DNA from: Amorphoplanes friuliensis DSM 7358
Lineage (GTDB): Bacteria; Actinomycetota; Actinomycetes; Mycobacteriales; Micromonosporaceae
Length of the DNA: 64,000 bases
Assembly: GCF_000494755.1 (NCBI RefSeq)
Contig: NC_022657.1
Location: 817,501 to 881,500, forward strand
Direction: 5' to 3'
Below the pieces are notes generated by a model. The model had not been told where the DNA came from. It did no database searches and saw nothing but the letters and a program-made list of their open reading frames with translations. Below, one piece after another: positions 1 through 10,700 of this stretch (within the stretch, counting starts at the first letter, position 1; the number at the start of each line of letters is the position of its first letter). The position numbers were made by a program, and so were the translations under genes.

Positions 1-2
1 TC

Positions 3-3000
3 CCGCAGTCGATCGCCGACACGTGGGGACTGCGGAGCTCCTACAGCTACAACTTCACGTACACCGACACCGGCCTGCCGGAGTCGACGACCGTGCCCGC
101 AATCGGCAATTTCACCGACGAGAAGCTGCTCGTGCGCTACACCGCGGACGGCCTGCCGCTCTCGGTGTCGGGCAAGGAGTGGTACGGCGCCGAGACGGTG
201 TACTCGCCGTACGGGCAGGTCATGCGTTCGACGCTCGGTGCCCAGCCGTACCGGGTCTGGGTCCAGTCCTCGTACTTCGAGGCCTCGGGCGCGCTCACCG
301 ATCAGCAGGTCTACCGCGAGGGCACGACGGACAAGACAGTCGTCGGCGGCAACCTGGTGTCGCACCGCTCCTACGCGTACGACGAGGCGGGCAACGTCAC
401 GTCGATCCGGGAACGGGCGACAGGTATCCAGGAGCGGCAGTGTTTCTGGCACGACAAGGTCGGCCAGATGACCAAGGCGTGGACCTCCAAGGACCAGGAG
501 ACCTGTGCTGCCGGTCCGGTCAACGCCGACGGAACGCCGAACGTCGCGGCGGGCCCGGACAACGCGGGTTATTGGCAGGAGTACGAGTACGACCTGCTCG
601 GCAACCGCAAGAAGCTGGTCGAGAAGGACCTCACGGGTAACGCCGCGAAGGACGCGACCACCGACTACAAGTACGGCAAGGCCGATGGCAGCCAGCCGCG
701 CACCCTGACCAAGGTGACCAAGAAGTACGTCACCCCGGCGGGTGCGGCGGTCACCGCCGAGGCTGAGCGGCTCTACGAGCTGACCGGTGACACCAAGTCG
801 GTCACCTCGCTGCAGAACGGCGACAAGCAGGACCTGGCCTGGACGTTCGACGGCAAGGTCGAACGCATCGCCGGTCAGGGCGCCAACGGCAAGACCTCGT
901 ACATCGGTCTGGCGGGCAAGTGCCTCGACCTGAAGTCGAGCATGCCGACGGCCGGCCAGCCGATCCAGCTCTACACCTGCAACGGTGGATTGGCGCAGAA
1001 GTGGCGCTTTACGCCGGCGCCGAACCAGACCGACGCGAACCTCGGCACGCTGTCGATCCACGACGGCTGGTGTCTGCAGCCGGCGGCCAACACGGCCGGT
1101 TCGGCGTTCGGGCTACAGAAGTGTGACGGCTCGGCGGCGCAGCAGATCAAGCGGAACCTGGCCACCAACCAGCTCACCCACGTCGGGTCCGGGCTGTGCG
1201 TGGCGGTCAAGGACGCAGCTACGACCGACGCGACCCCGGTCGTGCTGGTCGCCTGCGCCGTGACGTCGACTGCCCAGCAGTGGCAGGCGCAGAACGAGAC
1301 GCGTCACATCTACGGCCCCGACGGGTCGCGCCTGCTGACAGTGCAGGGCAAGCAGGCCACGCTGCACCTGGGCGAAGCCGAGCTCACCGTCCAGCAGGGC
1401 GGCATCCTGGTCAACACGCAGCGCTCGTACGCGGTACCCGGCGGTGCCGTGATCCGCAACGCCTACGGTGCGGGCACCTCGGGGTTGATCGCCGTCGCCG
1501 CCGATCACCAAGGCACGCCGTACGCCGAGGTTGCTCTGAACAGCACGATGCAGGTGCGGATCCGGAAGCAGGACGCGTTCGGCAACCAGCGGGCGACGGT
1601 CCCGCTGGGCATGCACATCGCGAACAACGACGGGTTCCTCGGCGCAAGCCGCGACGACGCCTCGGGTTACGCCCCGCTCGGCGCGCGTCTCTACGACCCG
1701 GTCGTCGGACGGTTCATGTCGGCCGACCCGGTGCTGGACCTGGCCGACCCGATCCAGTCCAACGGGTACGCCTACGCGCACAACAACCCGGCCACACTGT
1801 CCGACCCGTCGGGTCTGTCGGTATCGCTGACGCCGTCCGAGATGGCCGCAGCGCTCACCGGTGCCGGCCTGTCGGCAGCGCAGGTCGCTGACGCCCAGGC
1901 CAACTCCACCCGGTCGCTCACCTCGGTGATCCTGTCGGCGGCCTGGTCGATGCTGAAGGACTTCATCGGCATCACCGATGCGATGAACTGCTTCGGCGGT
2001 GACATGTGGGCCTGCGGCAGCTTGATCATCGGTGCGATCCCGTGGGCCAAGCTGGGCAAGATCCCTGCGGTGCTCAGAGCCATCGACCGCACCATTGCCG
2101 CCATCCAGGCCTGGAAGACGGCGAAGAAGGCGGCAGAGGCTGTCCTGGCTGCCGCTCGAGCGGCGGAGAAGGCTGCGCTCAACGCCAAGAAGGCGGCGAT
2201 CGAGCGAGCCAAGAAGGCCGCGCAAGCTGCCAAGAAGAAGGCTGCGGAAAAGGTCAACACGACCAGCAACCGTGCGGTCAACGCCACGAAAAAAACCGGT
2301 AACCCGGTCCAGAAACAGGCACAGGCCAAGGCCAACCCGAGGGGCGCGTCGGCTTCCGGCACCAGCTCCGGAAAGGGCGGCGGCGGCAAGGGCAAGTCGG
2401 GTGGGTCCTCCGGCGGGACGTCACGCGGAAGTGGCGGCTCCAACGGCGGTGGCGGTGCCAAGAAGGCCGGCGACGGGGACTCCTGCCTGACCAACAGCTT
2501 CACTCCGGGCACCAAGGTGCTGATGGGCGACGGCTCGCAGAAGCCGATCGAGGACGTGAAGCCCGGCGACGAGGTCAAGGCCACCGATCCAAAAACCGGT
2601 GAGACCCGGGTGGAGAAAGTCACCGCCGCCATCCAGGGCGAGGGCGTCAAGCACCTTGTCAAGGTCACGATCGACACCGACGGTGCTCGCGGCTCGGAAT
2701 CGGCTCAGGTCACGGCCACCGACGGTCACCCGTTCTGGGTGGCGGAGATCGGTGACTGGGTCGACGCCACCGACCTGCAGACCGATCAGTGGCTGCGGAC
2801 GAGCGCCGGAACCTACGTCCAGATCTCGGCGATCGACCGCTGGGACACGCCGCAGGCGACCGTCCACAACCTCACAGTCGGCGAGGTCCACACCTACTAC
2901 GTCGTCGCCGGCGACGCACCTGTCCTCGTCCACAACTGTGGCGGCGACGGCAACAAGTCCACGGGCGCGGACGGTGGCGGCGATGTCGACCACATCGCGC

Positions 3001-3362
3001 TCGGCCGTTACGACAAGAACAGTGGCATGGACAACGGTGGCCTCGGGGCCTTCGCCGACAAGGTCGGCGCCCGGCGCATCAGCGGCACCCCGGACAGCCC
3101 GTGGGACCAGCAGGTCACGGACGCCGTGGCCGGCGTGTCGACCGGGCGGGTGAAGATATCCTTCATGCTCGACGGTCTTCCGGGAGCCGGCGGCGGTGTC
3201 GCCTCGGCAGTGAAGTCGGCGCAGAAGACATTCGAGAAGAGTGGCCGGGCAGGCATCATGCACACGCAGTGGGAGTTGCTGCAGGTTGCGGATGCCGGGT
3301 TGCTCGACAGCGTCGACTTCTACCGCTGGAACAGAAAAACGAGTGACTGGGGGAAGCTGTGA
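3..3362 (+). CDS. Rhs/WapA-like polymorphic toxin, 5' end outside window
   Basis: The frame is open from the first bases of the window, so only the C-terminal 1119 residues are seen. In order they hold YD/RHS repeats, a ricin-B-type lectin (about residues 297-430, with an AQKW motif), the RHS core (DPVVGRFMSADP, near 560-600), an Ala/Lys-rich helical stretch, a Gly/Ser linker, a Hint domain (Cys828 to the terminal VHNC at 979) and a 140-residue tip (980-1119). In this family the Hint domain releases the C-terminal toxin. The tip contains HIALGRYDKN and ends in a WELLQ-type segment. From memory it resembles the family called polymorphic toxin type 27, but this is not secure. The stop overlaps the next start as GTGA, which suggests a coupled immunity gene. 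The backbone is nearly identical to the gene at 7800-15524. Confidence 0.9.
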   Translation, partial: PQSIADTWGLRSSYSYNFTYTDTGLPESTTVPAIGNFTDEKLLVRYTADGLPLSVSGKEWYGAETVYSPYGQVMRSTLGAQPYRVWVQSSYFEASGALTDQQVYREGTTDKTVVGGNLVSHRSYAYDEAGNVTSIRERATGIQERQCFWHDKVGQMTKAWTSKDQETCAAGPVNADGTPNVAAGPDNAGYWQEYEYDLLGNRKKLVEKDLTGNAAKDATTDYKYGKADGSQPRTLTKVTKKYVTPAGAAVTAEAERLYELTGDTKSVTSLQNGDKQDLAWTFDGKVERIAGQGANGKTSYIGLAGKCLDLKSSMPTAGQPIQLYTCNGGLAQKWRFTPAPNQTDANLGTLSIHDGWCLQPAANTAGSAFGLQKCDGSAAQQIKRNLATNQLTHVGSGLCVAVKDAATTDATPVVLVACAVTSTAQQWQAQNETRHIYGPDGSRLLTVQGKQATLHLGEAELTVQQGGILVNTQRSYAVPGGAVIRNAYGAGTSGLIAVAADHQGTPYAEVALNSTMQVRIRKQDAFGNQRATVPLGMHIANNDGFLGASRDDASGYAPLGARLYDPVVGRFMSADPVLDLADPIQSNGYAYAHNNPATLSDPSGLSVSLTPSEMAAALTGAGLSAAQVADAQANSTRSLTSVILSAAWSMLKDFIGITDAMNCFGGDMWACGSLIIGAIPWAKLGKIPAVLRAIDRTIAAIQAWKTAKKAAEAVLAAARAAEKAALNAKKAAIERAKKAAQAAKKKAAEKVNTTSNRAVNATKKTGNPVQKQAQAKANPRGASASGTSSGKGGGGKGKSGGSSGGTSRGSGGSNGGGGAKKAGDGDSCLTNSFTPGTKVLMGDGSQKPIEDVKPGDEVKATDPKTGETRVEKVTAAIQGEGVKHLVKVTIDTDGARGSESAQVTATDGHPFWVAEIGDWVDATDLQTDQWLRTSAGTYVQISAIDRWDTPQATVHNLTVGEVHTYYVVAGDAPVLVHNCGGDGNKSTGADGGGDVDHIALGRYDKNSGMDNGGLGAFADKVGARRISGTPDSPWDQQVTDAVAGVSTGRVKISFMLDGLPGAGGGVASAVKSAQKTFEKSGRAGIMHTQWELLQVADAGLLDSVDFYRWNRKTSDWGKL

Positions 3363-3787
3363 CCTTCCGGTACCTGGCCGCCCCCGGGCCTCTCGAGCTG
3401 ACGTTCGGCGTCCGCCTGTGGGCGTTCGAACCAGGCCACTCGAAGCTGCTCCTGCGCGGGTTCTCGGACCCCGAGTCCGAGGACGGGCAGACCATCGTCG
3501 ATGTCGTCTTCAGCAACGTGACCCGCATGCGGCTCGATGCCGGCTACCCGGGCCTGATGGTCCGGGTGGCCGAGGAGTCCGACGCGATCCCGCAGGCCGA
3601 GATCGGCAGGACGTTCACCGACGACAAGGTCTACGCGGTCAACCCCGGTCCTCGCTACGGCTTCGTCGTGGCGGAGCGGGTGGACTGGGCGACCCTGGAC
3701 ATCCAGGGCCACGAGCCGAGCCCCCTGCTGGCCGAGGACACCGCACGGCTGACCGATGTGGCCGTGGGGGACATCTACTGGCTGTGA
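3359..3787 (+). CDS. Putative cognate immunity protein of the first Rhs toxin
   Basis: This 142-residue protein starts with GTG inside the stop codon of the toxin gene (GTGA overlap), so the two are probably translated as a coupled pair. It has no signal peptide or membrane segment, as expected of a cytosolic inhibitor protecting the producer. I do not recognise the family. The sequence looks like a beta-rich small domain with scattered aromatic residues. The immunity role rests on position: polymorphic toxin genes are normally followed directly by their inhibitor. A strong hairpin follows 9 bp after the stop, so the toxin and this gene appear to close one transcription unit. Confidence 0.7.
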   Translation: MTFRYLAAPGPLELTFGVRLWAFEPGHSKLLLRGFSDPESEDGQTIVDVVFSNVTRMRLDAGYPGLMVRVAEESDAIPQAEIGRTFTDDKVYAVNPGPRYGFVVAERVDWATLDIQGHEPSPLLAEDTARLTDVAVGDIYWL

Positions 3788-3795
3788 GCTGAGCT

Positions 3796-3845
3796 GAACG
3801 AGTAGTGGCCGGATCCGAACCATGGGTCCGGCCACTACTCGTTCT
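3796..3845 (+). terminator. Rho-independent-type hairpin after the first toxin/immunity pair
   Basis: A perfect 18-bp stem (GAACGAGTAGTGGCCGGA and its complement) continues by three more pairs including one wobble, around a 7-base loop. No clear T-run follows, which is common for actinobacterial terminators. It lies just after the stop at 3787. Confidence 0.75.
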
Positions 3846-4303
3846 CTCCGTGCGGTGAAGATCTCCGAGCGGTCGGTCTGACAACCTCCTCGACAGCACC
3901 GCCCGGTCGCCTTGTGACTCCGCCAGGGCGACCGAGCGTTGTGCACAAGTGGCCGCCCCGTACGGAGGCCCTGACGGATGCCTCTCGGGCGCCGCAGGTG
4001 GTCGGTCAGCCGGCCATGCTTCATTCTGTCGCCACGTCCCTCGCCGGTGAGATCGACAGTGACGCCGTGCGGACGTGACTTGGCAGCGCCTGGACGCGCC
4101 CAGGGCAATCGTCTCCGGATCTACGAACCGCCAGGGCCATGCCGGATGGTCGGGGTCAGATGCCTGCTGCCGCTCCACCAGCGTCAGGCGAATGACACCC
4201 AGGAGTGGCCCGTTGTGGCGTCCAGCGGGTCGCTGCTGTGTTGTCGGCCCTGATCGAGTGCCATCAGGTGTCCGGCGCAGTGAAGGCGCCGAGCCGGACA
4301 CAG
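3846..4303. other. Intergenic stretch, no gene recognised
   Basis: About 460 bases between two terminator hairpins. Several reading frames are open here on both strands, but none has a ribosome binding site or recognisable domain. It contains a minor 8-bp inverted repeat (CGGTCGCC/GGCGACCG near 3904-3934). It could hold decayed sequence, but I can identify no parent gene. Confidence 0.4.
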
Positions 4304-4333
4304 AACAGGCCCGGGCGATCGCCCGGGCCTGTT
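4304..4333 (-). terminator. 30-bp perfect palindrome, terminator of the VCBS gene
   Basis: The palindrome is centred on GCGATCGC with GGCCCGGGC arms and flanking AACA/TGTT. It lies 14 bp beyond the stop of the minus-strand gene that begins at 7440. Confidence 0.75.
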
Positions 4334-4347
4334 TGGGGTCTACTGCG

Positions 4348-7300
4348 TCAGCCGAAGGCCTTGATCGAGCGCCAGTCGTTCGACAGGACGGTCTTGATCG
4401 AGGCTCCGGTGTTGGTCTTGGACGGGTTGTAGAGGCGCGTGTTGCCGTCCGTCGCCGAGATGGCCCACAGGTCGGCCACCCCGTCGGCGTTGGAGTCGGG
4501 GAAGCTGATGACTTCCTTGATGGCTGTCTCCTGCCAGTTCGTGCCGTAGGAGACGTCACCCGCGCGGGAGTTGCCGGCGATCTTGATCGAGTCGAGGGAC
4601 ACGCTGCCCGCGATCGTGCCCGGCTTGCCGTGGCGGACGTACATGCCGCCGGCGTCGAGGTTGCGCCAGAGGAGGTCCGGTGTGCCGTCCACGTCGATGT
4701 CGCGGATGGCGATGAGGTCGCGGCGGGCCCAGGCGGTGCCCTCCATCAGGACGGCCTCCTGGAAGCTGGCTCCGGAATATCCGCTGAGCACCCAGAAGGC
4801 GGTGCCTGCGCGCAGGGCCAGGTCCGGTCGCTTGTCGCCGGTGATGTCGCCGACCGCCAGGAGCTCCGTCCAGGTGGACGGGGCCGGCGTGTTGGACGGG
4901 AGCAGGACCCGCAGGCGCTGGTCGACGTTGAAGCTGCCGTAGCCGTCACCCGGGTACAGGTAGAAGCCGCCGTCGGGGGTGCGGGCGAACAGGTCGGTGA
5001 TGCCGTCACCCGGGTACGCGTCGTCGTAGTGGGCGATCAGCGCGGACTTGCCGGTGGCGGAGTCGAACCAGTGGCCGGCCGGGTTGAGCTTGTTGCCGGT
5101 CGTGTACGACGAGGCGAGCGAGGTGTAGAGCTCACCGGCGAGGTCGCCGGGCAGCGTCCGCAGGTGGCCGTTGCCGTCGACGACCAGCAGGTCGTTGATG
5201 CCGTCACCACCGGTGTCACCCGGGCCGTCGGCGTCGTCGCGCGGCGGCACGTACGTCGTGTAGCTGGTCAACACACTGCGGTTGCCCGCCTTGTCGTACG
5301 CGTACACGATCAGCGACGTCGGTCCGGCGTGCCGGGGCTTGAGGCCGGTGACGGTGGCGGTGCCGCTGGCGTTGGCGGTCACGGACAGGGGCGAGATGTA
5401 TTCGAACGAGTACTCGAAGCGGGCGGCGCCCTCGGCGGTGAACGTGACCGAGCCGGTCTCACCGAACTTCTTCGTCGCCCAGGTCGCGCCGTCCGACGTG
5501 GCCTCGGGGTAGTCGTCGCTGGTGACCTCGGGTGCCGCCGGCGCGGAAGCATCGACCGTGAAGCGGCAGGGCTCGGTGGTGTTGCCGGGGAAGAACGACG
5601 ACACGGCGTCCGACGAGTCCTCCGAGCGGACGTCCCACGAGTACGTCGCCTTGTCGACCAGCGTGGTGGAGGCGATCGTCGTCGACGCCTTGCCGGAGCT
5701 GTTCGGGGTCACCAACACGCCGGACGGCACGGTGCCGCCGGTCTTCCAGTAACGGAAGCGGAGCTTCTCGAGGTTGCCGTCGGGGTCCGTGGCGGTCGCC
5801 GAGAGCACGATGTTGGTCTTGGCGATCGTCACACCGTTGCCCGGGCCTGGAGTGCAGGCGCCGCCGGGGTTGGTCGTGCCGCCGGTCGGCTCCTTGGGGG
5901 GCGTGTTGTAGGTCGCCTCGAGCGTCGCGGAGTTGGCCTTGAACTTGCGCCAGGTCTCGGTGTCGCCCTCGCTGGTGGCGCGCATCCCCAGCGTCAGGTT
6001 GGTGCTGCCGCTGTCGGCCGCCGCCTGCGCCGCGTTCTTGATGTTGAAGGCCGCGTAGTCGTCGGAGCAGGAGCTGGCGTAGCCGTACGCGAAGGAGACC
6101 TTCTGCTGCAGGGTGATCCAGCTCGGCTGTTTGTTCCAGGTGGTACCCGAGGAGATGGCGCCGGTGTGCCAGAGCTGGAACTCACGTTTGGTGCAGGACC
6201 ACGAGTGGGTGTTCAGCACCTTGAAGCTAGCCGAGCTGACCGTCGCGCCCTTGATGTTCTTGAAGGCCATCCGCCAGAACGAGCGGGCCAGGCCGTTGGT
6301 CTCGGTCTCGTAGCCGACACGCGCCTCCGAGGTGCCGCCGTTGAAGCCGGTGCCGTTGAGGAAGTTGCTGTTCGGGTTCGGCTTGTGCACCAGCGTCCAG
6401 GCCTGCTCACCGCTGTTGATCGGCGGGTCGAGGAAGACCGGGAAGCGGACGTTCTTGTCGGTCAGCAACCCGGTGCCGGCGGCGTCGAGGTGCAGGACAG
6501 CCTTACCGGTGCCGTCGCCGTCGAGTCGCGTCGGCATCGGCGCCTGGCGTACCCCCGGCTCCAGGCCCTGCAGACCGGAGAGCTCGAGCACGTCGGCGGG
6601 GGTGGCCACCGACAGGCGCGGGGCCGTGGGGGATTCGGGGTCGCGGCCGGAGGAGTCCCAGGCGAAGGGGGTCGGGACGGAGCCGATCTCGGCCTTGGTC
6701 TTGGCGTCGAAGATGCGGACACCACCGGTGGTGCTGTCATGGCGGAAGACCGCCTGCGCCGAGCTGAGGCCGTAGGCCAGCGAGCCGAGCTCCTTGTTCG
6801 CGGCGGCCTCGCGGTTCTTCACGATCAGCAGGTTGGCGAAGCCGCCTTCCTCGCGGGCGACCAGCAGCAGGTCCACACCGGACAGCACCTCGGGGTAGAG
6901 AGCCCGCGAGCCGTCGAGCACCGGCTCCGGCAGCGCGCCCGGCCAGGTGTAGGTGATCGTGCGGCCGTCGAGGTCCATCTCGGCGAGAGTGGTGTCACCG
7001 GGCGTCTTGCTGCCGGCGGAGAAACGCACGGGGACCGGGCTGTTCCCGGGCTGCACGGTGTTGCCGGTCCGCGTCAGCTTCAGGTCGATCGGCGCCCACT
7101 GCCCGGCGGAGTTCTTCGCCCGTTGCGGCACCGCGGTCACCTGCGTACGCATCTGACCGTCGGGCCGTGCCCAGGTCAGCGACGTGCCGCTGGTGGCCTT
7201 GTCGACCAGCACGTCCTTGCCGGTGCTGCGAGCCTCGGCCATCGCCGTGCTCTCGTCCTTAGGGCCGAGAGCAACCGGAACGACATCGACCCCCTGGTCC

Positions 7301-7440
7301 CGCTGCGCAGGTGATTCATCGTCTCCCGGAAGCCACAACGGCACCGAGGCGGCGACGAGCACCGCGGGGACAGCGACGAGGGTGCAGGCCAACCGGGCAC
7401 GGGTGCGCACGAGAGGACTGAGCAGGCGAGGCACGGTCAC
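4348..7440 (-). CDS. Secreted VCBS/FG-GAP-repeat protein with DNRLRE-like domain
   Basis: A 1030-residue exported protein. The chosen start is GTG at 7440, with GGGAG nine bases upstream; the ATG at 7500 has no such site. The N-terminus has Arg residues then a hydrophobic segment (LACTLVAVPAVLVAASVPLW), a signal peptide or anchor. The middle part (about residues 370-510, including KNIKGATVSSASF and SSGTTWNKQPSW) resembles the DNRLRE/CBM96-like module of actinobacterial surface proteins. A fibronectin-like stretch follows, and the last third has VCBS/FG-GAP units (DGINDLLVVDGNG, DGITDLFARTPDG). Such proteins are commonly found next to secreted Rhs proteins. It is divergent from the Rhs gene at 7800, so shared control is plausible. 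Its molecular role is unknown. Confidence 0.85.
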   Translation of the reverse strand: MTVPRLLSPLVRTRARLACTLVAVPAVLVAASVPLWLPGDDESPAQRDQGVDVVPVALGPKDESTAMAEARSTGKDVLVDKATSGTSLTWARPDGQMRTQVTAVPQRAKNSAGQWAPIDLKLTRTGNTVQPGNSPVPVRFSAGSKTPGDTTLAEMDLDGRTITYTWPGALPEPVLDGSRALYPEVLSGVDLLLVAREEGGFANLLIVKNREAAANKELGSLAYGLSSAQAVFRHDSTTGGVRIFDAKTKAEIGSVPTPFAWDSSGRDPESPTAPRLSVATPADVLELSGLQGLEPGVRQAPMPTRLDGDGTGKAVLHLDAAGTGLLTDKNVRFPVFLDPPINSGEQAWTLVHKPNPNSNFLNGTGFNGGTSEARVGYETETNGLARSFWRMAFKNIKGATVSSASFKVLNTHSWSCTKREFQLWHTGAISSGTTWNKQPSWITLQQKVSFAYGYASSCSDDYAAFNIKNAAQAAADSGSTNLTLGMRATSEGDTETWRKFKANSATLEATYNTPPKEPTGGTTNPGGACTPGPGNGVTIAKTNIVLSATATDPDGNLEKLRFRYWKTGGTVPSGVLVTPNSSGKASTTIASTTLVDKATYSWDVRSEDSSDAVSSFFPGNTTEPCRFTVDASAPAAPEVTSDDYPEATSDGATWATKKFGETGSVTFTAEGAARFEYSFEYISPLSVTANASGTATVTGLKPRHAGPTSLIVYAYDKAGNRSVLTSYTTYVPPRDDADGPGDTGGDGINDLLVVDGNGHLRTLPGDLAGELYTSLASSYTTGNKLNPAGHWFDSATGKSALIAHYDDAYPGDGITDLFARTPDGGFYLYPGDGYGSFNVDQRLRVLLPSNTPAPSTWTELLAVGDITGDKRPDLALRAGTAFWVLSGYSGASFQEAVLMEGTAWARRDLIAIRDIDVDGTPDLLWRNLDAGGMYVRHGKPGTIAGSVSLDSIKIAGNSRAGDVSYGTNWQETAIKEVISFPDSNADGVADLWAISATDGNTRLYNPSKTNTGASIKTVLSNDWRSIKAFG

Positions 7441-7799
7441 AGCGTTCGACTCCCGTGGGGTCCGGATGGAAAGAGAGGCAGAGCGCGGACACGATCGCAC
7501 GGCGACGGGAGGGCTCGCGGGGATGCCAATTTGTTACCAACCAAAGGTTTCCTAAAGGAGTTACGACCGTCCTATCCGGATTTGCCCCGCTGAGGACGGC
7601 CAATTGCCAGGCTTTCCTCAGCGTTGATCGATATATCCGAATCCTTCGTCCTGTCAGGTTTTAACCAAGATCCTGGCGTGATCTGATTCACATCCATCAC
7701 TTTCCGCAATCTTGAAACACGCACAGCGCTGACGGGACAGTGCCCCCGCATGCGCCTCGCCTGGCGTGTGTTCCTCGCGCCCAGTGGGAGTCGACACTT
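7441..7799. promoter_or_regulatory. Divergent promoter region between VCBS and Rhs genes
   Basis: A relatively AT-rich 359-bp gap feeds both genes. It holds two GGTT/AACC palindromes, AACC-AAA-GGTT at 7539-7549 and GGTT-TT-AACC at 7657-7666. Both starts carry the same ribosome-site context, GGGAGTCGA followed by a short spacer (plus strand 7785-7799, minus strand 7441-7454). No -10/-35 pair stands out. Confidence 0.45.
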
Positions 7800-10700
7800 A
7801 TGCGTGGTCCAGGTCCGCTGTTCCGAAGAGGACGCACGGCCGTCATCCTCATGCTGACGGCGACGCTGGTGGGGTTGAACGTGCCCGCATCGGCGTTCGC
7901 CGTGCCAGGCCCCGGTATGGACCGCGGTGACGCGGTCGTCGAGCTGCCGGACGTGCCCAAGAGCACCGAGGTCGGCCAGGACGAGGACGCCGAGGCGAAC
8001 CTGACCACGGCCGACGAGGTGCCGGTCGACCCGTACGCCCCGACCGCTGTCACGCCGTGGCAGCAGGACAGCGGCGTTGTCGACCTCACGGGCATCGCGC
8101 CCGGTGAGAGCAAGCCGGTCGACGACCTGCCGATCGCTCTGGGCGTACCCGAGGGAACCGACCCGGCCGACCTCGCCGGTGCCTGGACCGTCGGGCTCGC
8201 GGCGCCCGAAACCTCGCAGGACGCCGGCGTGCCGGGCCTGATCCTCAAGCTCACGCCGCCGGCGGCCGCTGCGCCGGAGGCCGCGGTCGCGCTGAGCGTC
8301 GACTACACCGCCTTCGCCGACCTGTACGGCCCGCAGGCCGCCGACCGCTTCGGCCTCATGCTGCTTCCGGACTGCGTCTACGACGCTCCGGGCACCGGCG
8401 ACTGTGCGCCGGTCGAAGGTGAGGAAGAGGACCCCGCCGCCGCACCCACCGCGCAGCGGCTGTCGAGCGAGGTCGAGCTGGTGCCGGCCAAGTCGTCCGT
8501 GATGCGGACCCTGGCGACCTCGAACGCGTCCACCCGCCGCATCGTCACCGGTAGCGTGCCTGTCGGCAAGCTCCTCGACGACTCCACCGGCACTGGCGGT
8601 GTCGGTGGCATGGCCCGCGCCGCGGCCGAGTCCGGTTCGGGTGTTGTCGGCGCCCTCGACACCGGTGCTTCGTCGTCGGGCGACTTCACCGCGACGCCGC
8701 TGCTGTCCTCCGGCTCCTGGGCGTCCGGCTCGTCGTCGGGTGCGTTCACCTACTCGTACCAGGTCCAGGTGCCCGAGACCGCCGGTGGCCTGACGCCGCA
8801 GATCGGGCTCTCCTACTCTTCGCAGTCGGTTGACGGCCGAACGTCGGCCAGCAACAACCAGGCCTCGTGGATCGGTGACGGCTGGGACTACAGCGCCGGC
8901 TCGATCACCCGCACCTACGCCAACTGCACGCAGGACAGCAAAAAAGCCGGATCGAGCAACGCCAAACACCGTACGGGTGACATGTGCTGGGGCTCCAAGA
9001 ACGCCACCCTGTCGCTGGGCGGCTCCACCACTGAGCTGGTGTGGGACGAGAGCAAGGACAAGTGGTTCACCGCCAACGGCGACGGCTCCGTGATCGAGCA
9101 GAAGTTCGACACCAGCAAGAGCAACGGTGACAAGGACGGCGAGTACTGGGTCGTCACGACCCGCGACGGCACGAAGTACAACTTCGGCCTGAACAAGCTC
9201 CCGGGCTGGTCGGCCGACGCCGCCGTCACCAACTCCGTGCTCACCGTTCCCGTCTACGGCAACCACGCCGGCGAGCCGTGCTACCAGGGCTCGACGATCG
9301 ACGACTTCAAGAAGTCCGCCTGTACGGAAGGCTGGCGCTGGTCGCTCGACTACGTGGAAGACATTAACGGCAACGCCATGAGTCTCTGGTGGGCCAAGGA
9401 GCAGAACTACTACGCGAAGAACTTCAACTTCAAGTCGCCGGTCAAGTACGACCGTGGTGGCTACCTGACCCGGATCGACTACGGGCAGCGCAAGGACTCG
9501 GTCTTCTCAGCCGCCCCGCAGGGTCAGGTCTCCTTCGCCGTCGACGAGCGCTGCTACACCGAGGGCTCGGTCACCTGCACCGACGCCAACTTCGCCAGCA
9601 AGGACCCGGGCAAGTACCGCGTCTGGTACGACACCCCGGCCGACCTCCGCTGCGAGTCGAAGAAGATGTGCTGGAACGCCGCACCCTCCTTCTTCACCCG
9701 CAAGCGCCTCGACAAGATCACCACGTCGACACAGCGGGTCCAGGGCTCGACGGCCCGTCAGACGGTCGACGAGTACCAGCTCAAGCAGTCCTTCCCGGTG
9801 CTCAAGACCGGCCCGAACACCGCGCTGTGGCTCGAGAAGATCACCCGGACCGGCTTCGGCGTGGGCGGCGACAAGATCGCCCTCAACCCGGTGAGCTTCG
9901 AGTCCAACGCCGAGGACATGCCCAACCGCGTCAAGCGCGACAACCGCCCCGGCTTCTCCCGCCTGCGCATCGCTCGCGTCATCAACGAATACGGCGGCGA
10001 GACTGTCGTCAGCTACAAGGCACCTGAAGGTGACTGCAAGACCGGCACCGGCCTGCCCGGCAAGGGTGACACCGCCGAGCTGAAGTCGAACACCCGCCTG
10101 TGCTTCCCCGCCTTCTGGCACCCGGACCCGGCGGCCGAGGACATCGACTGGTTCCAGAAGTACGTGGTGGAGAACGTCGAGGAGCTCCCGAACGTCGACG
10201 GCGCGTTCAGCACCGTCACCAACTACGCCTACAAGGGCGCGGCGTGGAAGCTCGCCGAGCAGGAGTTCACCAAGAAGGCCACCCGGACGTACTCCGAGTT
10301 CGGCGGTTTCGAGCAGGTCACGACCCTGACCGGCGCGGAGGACGCGGCGATCGGCAGCAAGAAGACGAAGGCCGTCGCCCGGTACTTCCGCGGTCTGGGT
10401 GACACCGTCGCGGTCAAGGACATCGCCGGCAACGAGATCGCCAAGGACGAGGACCCGTTCGCGGGCCGCATCGCCGAGGAGCTGACCTACAGCAGCGCCG
10501 GTGACGCCGACACGGACTGGCTCACGCGCAACGTGACCTTCCCGGCGGCAACCGAGCTGGGACAGCGCGACCGCGACGGCATCAGCCCGTTGCGAGCCTG
10601 GCGGATCACCGAGCCGCGGCAGCTCACCTACACCAAATCCTCCGGTACGGGCGACGACAACCGCACACAGCGGTCGATCGAGACCAAGACGACCTACGAG

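Noticed and set aside
3846..4303. Possible transposase or pseudogene remnant
   Set aside because: No recognisable motif or terminal inverted repeat on either strand; left as unassigned intergenic sequence.
7740..7799. GTG at 7740 as start of the Rhs protein
   Set aside because: No ribosome site, and the signal peptide would be pushed inside by 20 residues. ATG 7800 has GGGAG at the right distance.
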